The notes under the pieces were generated by a model. It was given only the letters and a program-made list of their open reading frames with translations, ran no database searches and was not told where the DNA came from. Below, one piece after another: positions 1-4,875 of a DNA stretch of 5,458 nucleotides. The stretch comes from a bacterium (GTDB taxonomy: Bacteria > Bacillota_I > Bacilli_A > Acholeplasmatales > JAEDCM01). The stretch covers positions 1 through 5,458 of the forward strand of contig JAILIR010000049.1 in assembly GCA_024695185.1 (NCBI GenBank). Reading direction: 5' to 3'. Position numbers and translations under genes: made by a program. The first letter of the stretch is position 1. Every line of letters begins with the position of its first letter.

Positions 1-122
1 AAAGTTTTTTCAAACGATAATTTATCACTATCACTTAAGGTAGGATCATCATTTAAAATATATAACATACGCATTCTTACGCATTCATCTATATTTTTTT
101 TACTTGCCATAATATATTCCAT
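1..122 (-). CDS. Partial gene, probable GNAT-family acetyltransferase N-terminus
   Basis: Only the first 40 codons are in the window; the gene runs off the left edge. The start is ATG at 122-120, preceded by AAGGTG at 130-135 with a 7-base spacer. This is better placed than the in-frame ATG four codons further on. The visible peptide has the pattern IDECVRMRMLYIL followed by a short acidic turn (NDDPTLSDSDK). This resembles the first helix of GNAT N-acetyltransferases, where an 'xDIDxLVELRxxxL' helix follows beta-1, and it looks like the same region of the GNAT gene at 4359-4811 (DVDKLVELRINQL). The acetyl-CoA-binding motif lies outside the window, so the family call rests on this N-terminal pattern alone. 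It has its own extended -10 promoter just downstream of the trpB terminator, so it is probably transcribed separately from trpB. The substrate is unknown. Confidence 0.55.
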   Translation of the reverse strand, partial: MEYIMASKKNIDECVRMRMLYILNDDPTLSDSDKLSFEKT

Positions 123-152
123 ATTTATCACCTTACTAAAAACTATAAAACA

Positions 153-161
153 ATTATAACA
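153..161 (-). promoter_or_regulatory. Extended -10 promoter of the left-edge gene
   Basis: Read on the minus strand this is TGTTATAAT: a consensus -10 (158-153) with the TG extension. No good -35 is seen at the expected distance (CATTTT at 181-176). The predicted start of transcription is near 146, giving a leader of about 25 bases before the ATG at 122. The identical 9-mer occurs upstream of the other GNAT gene (4831-4839). Confidence 0.6.
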
Positions 162-171
162 TATTTTTAAT

Positions 172-206
172 AAAAAAAATGGAATTGAATGAACAATTCC
201 ATTTTT
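172..206 (-). terminator. Intrinsic terminator of trpB
   Basis: Positions 175-187 and 194-206 form a perfect 13-bp stem with a 6-base loop (188-193). Read on the minus strand the stem ends in a run of eight Us (179-172). It lies about 40 bases after the trpB stop codon. The plus-strand reading also ends in five Ts, so it could work weakly in both directions. Confidence 0.85.
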
Positions 207-246
207 CATATATTTAATAGAGATTGAAATATATAATTAACTATTC

Positions 247-1617
247 TTATTTAACCTTTGGTAATTTAGCGATGGATTTTTGAAGATCTTCATCTGTTGG
301 GATGTAATCAGACATTTCGCCATCATGGAATTTTTGATAAGCTACTAAATCAAAGTAACCTGTACCAGTTAAGCCAAATAGAATGTTTTTAGCTTCGCCA
401 GTTTCTTTGCACTTAAGTGCTTCATCTATAGCAACTCTGATTGCATGGCTAGATTCTGGAGCTGGTAAGATACCTTCAGTTCTAGCAAACATTTCAGCAG
501 CTTCAAATACTTTTGTTTGTTCTACTGCTCTAGCTTCCATTAAACCTTCATCATATAATTCAGATACGATTGGGCTCATACCATGGTATCTTAAACCACC
601 TGCATGGTTTGGTGAAGGGATGAAATCAGAACCAAGTGTATACATCTTTGCAAGTGGGCAGATTCTACCTGTATCAGCAAAGTCATAAGCATATACACCA
701 CGAGTTAAGCTTGGACAGCTTGCTGGTTCAACAGCAATAAACTTGTAGTCAGCTTCTCCTCTTAATTTTTCACCCATAAATGGAGCCATTAATCCACCTA
801 AGTTAGATCCTCCACCTGCACAACCGATGATGATATCAGGTTTAACACCAATCTTATCAAATGCTTTCTTAGCTTCTAGACCAATTATTGATTGATGTAA
901 TAATACTTGGTTTAATACTGAACCTAGAATATATCTATATCCTGGAGTAGTTACAGCAACTTCTACAGCTTCACTAATAGCACAACCTAGTGAACCTGTT
1001 GTTCCTGGATGTTCAGCTAAAATCTTTTTACCGATTTCTGTAGTCATAGATGGGCTTGGTGTAACACTAGCTCCATAAGTTCTCATAACTTCTCTACGGA
1101 ATGGTTTTTGTTCATAACTTACTTTAACCATATAAACTTTACAATCCATATGGAAGAATGCACTAGCCATTGATACGGCTGTACCCCATTGACCAGCACC
1201 TGTTTCAGTAGTTGTTCCCTTTAATCCTTGCTTCTTAGCATAGTAAACTTGTGCAACGGCACTATTTAACTTATGAGAACCTGAAGTATTGTTTCCTTCA
1301 AATTTGTAATAGATATGTGCTGGTGTACCAAGAGCTTCTTCTAAGAAATAAGCTCTTACTAGTGGTGATGGTCTATACATTTTATAGAATTTTTTGATTT
1401 CATCTGGAATATCAAAATATCTTGTATCGTTATCTAATTCTTGTTTTGCTAATTCTTCACAGAATACTGGAGTTAAATCTTCAAGTGTTGCTGGCTTTCC
1501 AGTTGCTGGATTTAGTAGTGGAGCTGGTTTAATCTTCATATCAGCTCTAACATTATACCATTGTGTAGGAATTTCATCTTCCTCTAAATAAATTTTGTAC
1601 TTTTCGTTTTCTTTCAT
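247..1617 (-). CDS. trpB: Tryptophan synthase beta chain, TrpB2 type
   Basis: A PLP enzyme of 456 residues that makes L-tryptophan from indole and L-serine in the cytoplasm. The motifs read in order: HKLNSA with the PLP lysine K116; ETGAGQWG at 138-145; the phosphate-binding GGGSN at 268-272; EGILPAPESSHA at 381-392; and GLTGTGYFDL near the C-terminus (415-424). The length (canonical TrpB1 is about 400), QWG in place of QHG, GGGSNLGG, and the GTGYFDL ending in place of GRGDKD mark it as the TrpB2 subfamily. TrpB2 is known to act without the usual tight TrpA partnership. The start at 1617 is fixed by AGGAGG at 1631-1626 with an 8-base spacer. The gene stands alone: no trpA, trpC or other trp gene is visible, and it is controlled by its own tRNA-Trp T-box leader. 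Indole salvage is a reasonable inferred role. The sequence appears intact. Confidence 0.93.
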   Translation of the reverse strand: MKENEKYKIYLEEDEIPTQWYNVRADMKIKPAPLLNPATGKPATLEDLTPVFCEELAKQELDNDTRYFDIPDEIKKFYKMYRPSPLVRAYFLEEALGTPAHIYYKFEGNNTSGSHKLNSAVAQVYYAKKQGLKGTTTETGAGQWGTAVSMASAFFHMDCKVYMVKVSYEQKPFRREVMRTYGASVTPSPSMTTEIGKKILAEHPGTTGSLGCAISEAVEVAVTTPGYRYILGSVLNQVLLHQSIIGLEAKKAFDKIGVKPDIIIGCAGGGSNLGGLMAPFMGEKLRGEADYKFIAVEPASCPSLTRGVYAYDFADTGRICPLAKMYTLGSDFIPSPNHAGGLRYHGMSPIVSELYDEGLMEARAVEQTKVFEAAEMFARTEGILPAPESSHAIRVAIDEALKCKETGEAKNILFGLTGTGYFDLVAYQKFHDGEMSDYIPTDEDLQKSIAKLPKVK

Positions 1618-1625
1618 TTTTATAT

Positions 1626-1631
1626 CCTCCT
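1626..1631 (-). promoter_or_regulatory. Ribosome binding site of trpB
   Basis: A perfect AGGAGG on the minus strand, 8 bases before ATG 1617-1615 and downstream of the T-box terminator. The site is therefore transcribed only on readthrough. Confidence 0.9.
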
Positions 1632-1638
1632 AAATTTT

Positions 1639-1676
1639 AAAAAATAAAAAACTTTCTACCCGTTAGGATAGAAAGT
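1639..1676 (-). terminator. T-box regulatory terminator in the trpB leader
   Basis: On the minus strand, 1676-1666 (ACUUUCUAUCC) pairs with 1661-1651 (GGGUAGAAAGU) in an 11-bp stem containing one G-U pair, with loop UAAC. It is followed by UUUUUAUUUUUU (1650-1639). The 5' strand of this stem is also the 3' strand of the antiterminator (CCUAA 1667-1663 and UUUCUAU 1674-1668), so the two structures exclude each other as expected of a T-box switch. Confidence 0.9.
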
Positions 1677-1875
1677 ATAAACCTCTATTATGCCACCTAA
1701 ACACGTACCATCATACATGCGCTACTATAACGGTTAGCCTCCGTCGCCCCTACTATTGTTTCGGTTTGCCCTCATAAGTCCATTCATTAGAAGCTTTATT
1801 ACTGCATTTCACCATCGCAGCTCTCTAAAAATAAGGTTTTTCTAATTACTACTCTTATTCATTGGTTATCAACTA
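1639..1875 (-). ncRNA. T-box leader, tRNA-Trp specific
   Basis: A cis-acting riboregulator that senses uncharged tRNA and controls transcription into trpB. On the minus strand, stem I has the AGUAGUA region near 1850, the conserved AGAGAG element (1826-1821), and the distal arm 1820-1802 closed by CUGC/GCAG. The specifier loop reads GAA-UGG-AC with the Trp codon UGG at 1782-1780 followed by a purine. A 6-bp hairpin (1719-1702, CAUGUA/UACGUG, loop UGAUGG) fits stem III. The antiterminator is complete: A1 UUAGG (1700-1696) with CCUAA (1667-1663); a 7-base bulge UGGCAUA (1695-1689); and A2 AUAGAGG (1688-1682) with UUUCUAU (1674-1668). UGGC pairs with the GCCA end expected of bacterial tRNA-Trp (discriminator G). 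The bulge differs from the canonical UGGNACC in its last two bases. The 5' end is estimated from the promoter. Confidence 0.93.
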
Positions 1876-1882
1876 CAAGTTT

Positions 1883-1912
1883 ATTTTACATCTAAAAAAT
1901 AAGTATTGTCAA
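1883..1912 (-). promoter_or_regulatory. Promoter of the T-box-trpB unit
   Basis: On the minus strand a perfect -35 TTGACA (1912-1907), an 18-base spacer and -10 TAAAAT (1888-1883). The predicted start of transcription is near 1876, shortly before the first T-box elements. This is a strong constitutive-looking promoter, as expected when control is by attenuation downstream. Confidence 0.85.
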
Positions 1913-2070
1913 TAGATTTTTTTAAAAATATTTATTATATGAAATATAAGTTTTTAAAAGTAACTAAATACCTATTTTTCATCTGTTTCTATATAACTTT
2001 TATTCTTGATTACTTTGTATCCACTAATCATTATAACAATAAATAGGGATGATAATTTATACTACCACAC
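1913..2070. other. Intergenic gap without a convincing gene
   Basis: Very AT-rich spacer between the trpB promoter and the end of the 2100-2570 gene. It holds an isolated TGTTATAAT (2038-2030, minus strand) and a 19-codon minus-strand open frame starting at 2031 that has no ribosome binding site. I see no RNA gene, repeat or recognisable coding remnant. The rest of the 482-base space between trpB and the next gene is the T-box leader and its promoter. Confidence 0.6.
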
Positions 2071-2072
2071 AT

Positions 2073-2096
2073 AAAAAAGCTTTATATAGACTTTTT
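2073..2096 (-). terminator. Possible weak terminator after the small HTH-like gene
   Basis: On the minus strand AAAAAG (2096-2091) can pair with CUUUUU (2079-2074) across an 11-base loop, ending in a run of Us just after the stop codon at 2102-2100. The stem is short and AT-rich, much weaker than the other terminators here. The call rests mostly on position. Confidence 0.4.
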
Positions 2097-2099
2097 ATA

Positions 2100-2570
2100 C
2101 TATTCTATTTTTTTACCTAACATAGGAAGCTTTAAATCCTTTAAATAATCATTTATTTTTAAAATATCATATATTCTATTTTCTAAGCAATACGATATTA
2201 CTATATCAAAATCTTCTGAATTAGATAAAGTATATCCTAATCTTTTAAGCATATCTTGTGTTTCAAACAAAGATAACTCCATTGCTAGGCAAAAACATAT
2301 TGCCGTATTCTTACTAATTCTATAATCCTTATTTGCCATTTTTGAATATACTCTTCTATCGACATAAGCTTTATTATATAAATCTGATGCCTTAATATTT
2401 TTATCCCTTATATATTTGTCAACAGCATCTGAAAATGATTCTTCTTTTTTTAAGGATCTATATTCTTCAAATCCTTTTAGAGATAGTGCTGCATTGGATA
2501 CACCTTTTTGTGATGTAGCATTTTTGTTTAGAATTCTTCTTTTGAGTTCGTTGATTACGCTATTCCCCAT
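2100..2570 (-). CDS. Small HTH-like protein, paralogue of the 3632-4348 product
   Basis: A soluble 156-residue protein of unknown function. Residues 1-45 are a charged leader. Residues 46-150 form a mostly helical domain: ESFSDAVDKYIRDK, then a helix-turn-helix-like segment (KASDLYNKAYVDRRVYSKMANKDYRISKNTAICFCLAMEL, about 60-99), then LGYTLSNSEDFDIVISYCLENRIYDILKIND. From memory, similar domains occur in Bacillota proteins annotated as XRE-like or attached to macro domains. I cannot confirm that here. Residues 59-141 align without gaps to 131-213 of the 3632-4348 product, with 24 identities by hand count. The start ATG at 2570-2568 has AGGTG (2585-2581) ten bases upstream. It diverges from the M48 protease gene across 128 bases that hold a candidate operator, so a regulatory role over that pair is plausible but inferred. 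It has no membrane segment or signal peptide. Confidence 0.8.
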   Translation of the reverse strand: MGNSVINELKRRILNKNATSQKGVSNAALSLKGFEEYRSLKKEESFSDAVDKYIRDKNIKASDLYNKAYVDRRVYSKMANKDYRISKNTAICFCLAMELSLFETQDMLKRLGYTLSNSEDFDIVISYCLENRIYDILKINDYLKDLKLPMLGKKIE

Positions 2571-2601
2571 AATAAAACATCACCTACTTCATTTATTTTT
2601 A

Positions 2602-2633
2602 ATTATACAAAAAAGCCATAGAAAAAATGTCAA
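2602..2633 (-). promoter_or_regulatory. Promoter of the small HTH-like gene
   Basis: On the minus strand a perfect TTGACA (2633-2628) and a perfect TATAAT (2607-2602), but separated by 20 bases, longer than the usual 16-18. Over-long spacers of this kind are known at promoters that need an activator to realign them. The -35 overlaps the left arm of an inverted repeat. Confidence 0.6.
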
Positions 2634-2650
2634 TTCAGAGGGGACATTTT
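2624..2650. promoter_or_regulatory. Inverted repeat, candidate operator between divergent genes
   Basis: Perfect 8-bp arms AAAATGTC (2624-2631) and GACATTTT (2643-2650) are separated by 11 bases, placing arm centres about two helical turns apart. The left arm covers most of the minus-strand -35. The right arm covers where the -35 of the plus-strand promoter should be. It has no T-run placed like a terminator. A dimeric regulator binding here could affect both genes; its identity is unknown. Confidence 0.5.
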
Positions 2651-2666
2651 AAAAAATAATCTGTAG

Positions 2667-2672
2667 TATAAT
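2667..2672 (+). promoter_or_regulatory. -10 element of the M48 protease gene
   Basis: A perfect TATAAT with expected start of transcription near 2679. At 17-18 bases upstream there is only GACATT/ACATTT, a poor -35 lying inside the inverted repeat. The promoter may therefore depend on an activator. Its position shows that the GTG at 2675 would lie before the RNA start. Confidence 0.6.
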
Positions 2673-2685
2673 TAGTGGTGTATGA

Positions 2686-2691
2686 AGGAGG
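2686..2691 (+). promoter_or_regulatory. Ribosome binding site that fixes the M48 start
   Basis: AGGAGG lies 7 bases before ATG 2699-2701. A longer reading from GTG 2675 would put this site inside the coding region. Confidence 0.9.
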
Positions 2692-2698
2692 AAATACA

Positions 2699-3610
2699 AT
2701 GGGTATCATACTATTTTTTAAAAACATTATTAAGCCAAAAAACTGGCCATTACTTTTCTTTATTTTATTAAATTTAGCATTAGTAGCGTTTATTTTAATC
2801 TTTTTTGATTGTGACTTCGATCTTAAAAATTTCGCATGGGATATGGACCATATTGGTTTAGCACTAATAGGTATTGGAATATACTTCTTCTTGCTATTTG
2901 TAACATTAACACCAATTGGTGAAGCTTATTTAAGATTTACAAATGGATTAAAGGAACTTTATAGAACACCTGATACAGCTAAACTTTATGAATTGTTTGA
3001 TGAAGTATATGAAAAAGCTAAGGAAAACAGCAAAGGATTATCAAAGAAAGTTAAACTATGTGTTTATCAATCAGATGATGTAAATGCTTATGCGCTAGGA
3101 AGAACAACACTTGCCGTATCATCAAGCATCATGGCTTTAGGGGATGATGAGATAAAAGGAATACTTGCTCATGAATTTGGCCATTTAGCTTCATGTGATT
3201 CTTTAATGAGTGCAGCTTTAATTGCTTCAAACTCTGTCTTATTATTAGCAATTAACTTATTAAAATATTTCGTTTTATTCTTCTTATTCTTAATTTGCAT
3301 TATCTTCTATTCTCTAGCGAAGGTTAGAGTTGAAGATAGAAGGTATTCTTTATGTTCATTGTTTTCAGCCTTAATAATGCTTGTTTATACATTATGGGTT
3401 TTAATAGGAAAACTATTTATGCTAAAAACATCTAGATCAGCTGAATTTAAAGCTGATAAATATGCTAAAGATTTATCATATGGAGAAAATCTAGCAAATG
3501 CCTTAATGCAAATAGATCCATCAATTAGTCTAAAATCATCTTTAGCACAAATAATAACTAGTTCACACCCAGATACAGCAAAGAGAATTGAAAGATTATT
3601 AGCACAATAA
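2699..3610 (+). CDS. Membrane M48-family (HtpX-like) zinc metalloprotease
   Basis: A 303-residue membrane protease predicted to cut membrane or secreted proteins, acting on the cytoplasmic side as HtpX does. Two N-terminal hydrophobic segments (about 17-36 and 51-71) precede the catalytic HEFGH (158-162). Two more (about 175-206 and 219-240) lie between this and the third zinc ligand, E249 in SRSAEFKADKYA. The DDVNAYALGRTTLAV stretch (126-140) and the C-terminal SSHPDTAKRIERL (288-300) are also typical of M48. Topology and length match HtpX (about 290), and all key residues are present, so it should be active. HtpX is known for membrane-protein quality control under stress; the role here is inferred. 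ATG 2699 is preferred over GTG 2675 because of the ribosome binding site and the -10 position. It is the only plus-strand gene here, flanked by two related HTH-like genes. Confidence 0.9.
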   Translation: MGIILFFKNIIKPKNWPLLFFILLNLALVAFILIFFDCDFDLKNFAWDMDHIGLALIGIGIYFFLLFVTLTPIGEAYLRFTNGLKELYRTPDTAKLYELFDEVYEKAKENSKGLSKKVKLCVYQSDDVNAYALGRTTLAVSSSIMALGDDEIKGILAHEFGHLASCDSLMSAALIASNSVLLLAINLLKYFVLFFLFLICIIFYSLAKVRVEDRRYSLCSLFSALIMLVYTLWVLIGKLFMLKTSRSAEFKADKYAKDLSYGENLANALMQIDPSISLKSSLAQIITSSHPDTAKRIERLLAQ

Positions 3611-3613
3611 AAC

Positions 3614-3644
3614 AAAAGCAAGTGATTTATCTCACTTGCTTTTT
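3614..3644. terminator. Shared bidirectional terminator between convergent genes
   Basis: A 12-bp stem (3614-3625 with 3632-3643) with loop TTTATC. It ends in a T-run for the plus-strand protease gene and UUUUGUUU for the minus-strand gene. The TGA stop of the minus-strand gene (3634-3632) lies inside the stem, so the two genes end only 21 bases apart. Confidence 0.88.
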
Positions 3645-4348
3645 CTTATATCAAAATCAAAATGGTTAGGAAATAATTCGTTCTCATCAAAATTCATCTC
3701 TAGCATTATATCATTAACATTACTTATATGATTAATACCATACTTTAAGCATTTTAAAATAAGAACATCCATTGTTTCACTTAAATTAAATGTGTAACCA
3801 GAGCTTCTAAGTAGTATTTCACATTGTTCAGGTGTTAAGCCTAAACCAATCGCAATTTGAAATAAAGTATTCTTCTTAGGAATACATGCTTTATTTCTAA
3901 TCTTAGAATATTCTTGTCTAGATATACCTGATCTTTTCTTAAATTCATTATCACTTAAATGATATAAATCTCTATATGATTCAATGACATCTATCGCAAA
4001 TTGAACCTTAGTAAAATCAATTTTTGATTCAAGGATAATCTTTTCCATTAAATCGCTTGGAACAGCCTTAAATTCGACTCTTTCAGGTTCTTTATCATCC
4101 TTCTTTTTAGTCTCTTTCTTTTTCCTTGAACCACCACCATCAGCTAAACGTTTTGGCTCGCGTTTTCTTCTTTTGGCTTCAGCTTCTCTAGCTTGATTTT
4201 CTAAAATAGCTTCTCTTGTTAATCTTAGTTCTTTATAGAACTCCTCATTTAGTTCACCATATGGCCATTCATAGTCAAGAGGGAAATTTAGAAGCTGTCT
4301 AGTTTGCATTTCATTTATTATTCTATTATACATTTCTTCCGTAAACAA
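3632..4348 (-). CDS. HTH-like protein with N-terminal extension and basic linker
   Basis: 238 residues, function unknown. The C-terminal domain (about 115-220) is the same type as that in the 2100-2570 product: LSDNEFKKRSGISRQEYSKIRNK (131-153), then LGLTPEQCEILLRSSGYTFNLSETMDVLILKCL and INHISNVNDIM. The alignment is ungapped over 83 positions with shared YSK, NK, KNT, GYT, SE, CL and ND. The N-terminal 1-50 (LDYEWPYGELNEEFYKEL) is unlike the paralogue and not recognised. Residues 52-90 are a Lys/Arg/Glu-rich, probably disordered linker including GGGSRKKK. No membrane segment is seen. The start is TTG at 4348-4346, five bases after AGGTG (4358-4354); the next ATG (4333) is too far from that site. 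It lies directly after the GNAT gene, whose stop touches this ribosome binding site, implying one transcript and possible translational coupling. A DNA-binding or adaptor role is inference. Confidence 0.8.
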   Translation of the reverse strand: MFTEEMYNRIINEMQTRQLLNFPLDYEWPYGELNEEFYKELRLTREAILENQAREAEAKRRKREPKRLADGGGSRKKKETKKKDDKEPERVEFKAVPSDLMEKIILESKIDFTKVQFAIDVIESYRDLYHLSDNEFKKRSGISRQEYSKIRNKACIPKKNTLFQIAIGLGLTPEQCEILLRSSGYTFNLSETMDVLILKCLKYGINHISNVNDIMLEMNFDENELFPNHFDFDIRKSK

Positions 4349-4353
4349 AATAT

Positions 4354-4358
4354 CACCT
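4354..4358 (-). promoter_or_regulatory. Ribosome binding site that decides a TTG start
   Basis: AGGTG directly follows the TAG stop of the GNAT gene (4361-4359) and sits 5 bases before TTG 4348. The arrangement lets ribosomes finishing the GNAT frame restart here. Confidence 0.7.
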
Positions 4359-4811
4359 CTATTTTATAAAATATTGCATGAAATTATTGTTATGGCTAAA
4401 GCCATATGCTTCATATAGCTTTACACCCATATCGCTTGCTGTAATATGAATAATACCACAACCATTTTCTTTAGCAATACCTATTATTAAATCAAGTAAA
4501 TGTCTAGCAATTCCTTGTCTTCTATAATTAGGATTAGTATACATACTAGAAAGCAATCCTATTTTGCCTGTAGGACATTTATAGTATGGTGGTTTATGAG
4601 TTATAGTTAAACCACTTGTGGCAATTATTTCATCATTATCTATAGCTAAATAAGAAATAAATGATTTGTTATTTAAATTAGTTGTATAGTATTCCTTTAA
4701 ATAAGGTTTTAATTCAAGTGTTTCTATAGCACCTTCATCTTTTAGTTGATTAATTCTAAGTTCTACTAATTTATCAACATCACTTATATTAGCAAGTCTA
4801 TATGTAATCAT
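4359..4811 (-). CDS. GNAT-family N-acetyltransferase
   Basis: A complete 150-residue acetyltransferase that moves an acetyl group from acetyl-CoA to an amine; the substrate cannot be told. The N-terminal ITYRLANISDVDKLVELR is beta-1/alpha-1. The acetyl-CoA pyrophosphate loop is RRQGIA (97-102) in the motif MYTNPNYRRQGIARHLLDLII (90-110). The C-terminal ITASDMGVKLYEAYGF (123-138) is motif B with the usual Tyr and GF. Length is normal for a single-domain GNAT. ATG 4811 is chosen because GGAAGTG (4824-4818) lies 6 bases upstream. The in-frame TTG at 4826 overlaps that site and the expected RNA start. Its promoter follows directly on the ppdK terminator. The stop abuts the ribosome binding site of the downstream HTH-like gene, so the two form an operon. 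Confidence 0.92.
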   Translation of the reverse strand: MITYRLANISDVDKLVELRINQLKDEGAIETLELKPYLKEYYTTNLNNKSFISYLAIDNDEIIATSGLTITHKPPYYKCPTGKIGLLSSMYTNPNYRRQGIARHLLDLIIGIAKENGCGIIHITASDMGVKLYEAYGFSHNNNFMQYFIK

Positions 4812-4830
4812 AATTATCACTTCCAATATT

Positions 4831-4839
4831 ATTATAACA
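4831..4839 (-). promoter_or_regulatory. Extended -10 promoter of the GNAT-HTH operon
   Basis: TGTTATAAT on the minus strand, with -10 at 4836-4831 plus the TG extension. Only a weak -35 (TTATTC, 4860-4855) is seen, lying in the loop of the upstream terminator. The predicted RNA start is near 4825, giving a leader of about 14 bases. Confidence 0.7.
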
Positions 4840-4840
4840 C

Positions 4841-4869
4841 AAAAAAAAGGCTAAGAATAACTTAGCCTT
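4841..4869 (-). terminator. Intrinsic terminator of ppdK
   Basis: On the minus strand AAGGCUAAG (4869-4861) pairs with CUUAGCCUU (4855-4847) in a 9-bp stem with loop UUAUU, followed by eight Us including 4848-4841. It starts 7 bases after the ppdK stop codon. Confidence 0.92.
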
Positions 4870-4875
4870 AATTTC

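Noticed and set aside
383..688. Plus-strand open frame opposite trpB
   Set aside because: It is the antisense shadow of a strongly conserved gene and has no ribosome binding site or recognisable protein. The same holds for plus-strand frames at 1394-1591 and 2416-2652.
1682..1850. Possible tRNA gene in the structured GC-richer patch upstream of trpB
   Set aside because: The folding elements and UGG specifier fit a T-box leader; no CCA-ready acceptor stem or T-loop consensus is present.
1972..2031. 19-codon minus-strand open frame from ATG 2031
   Set aside because: No ribosome binding site; the ATG overlaps a -10 element and the upstream frame does not resemble a known protein end.
2624..2650. 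The dyad as a terminator
   Set aside because: It sits between divergent promoters with an 11-base spacer, and no gene ends there.
2675..2698. Longer protease reading starting at GTG 2675
   Set aside because: The GTG lies before the expected RNA start set by TATAAT 2667-2672, has no ribosome binding site, and AGGAGG 2686-2691 points to ATG 2699.
3385..3621. Minus-strand open frame opposite the protease C-terminus
   Set aside because: It lies antisense to the conserved third zinc ligand and C-terminal motif of M48, and has no signals of its own.
4812..4826. TTG 4826 as the GNAT start
   Set aside because: It overlaps the GGAAGTG binding site and the predicted transcription start; ATG 4811 is correctly spaced and gives a normal GNAT N-terminus.
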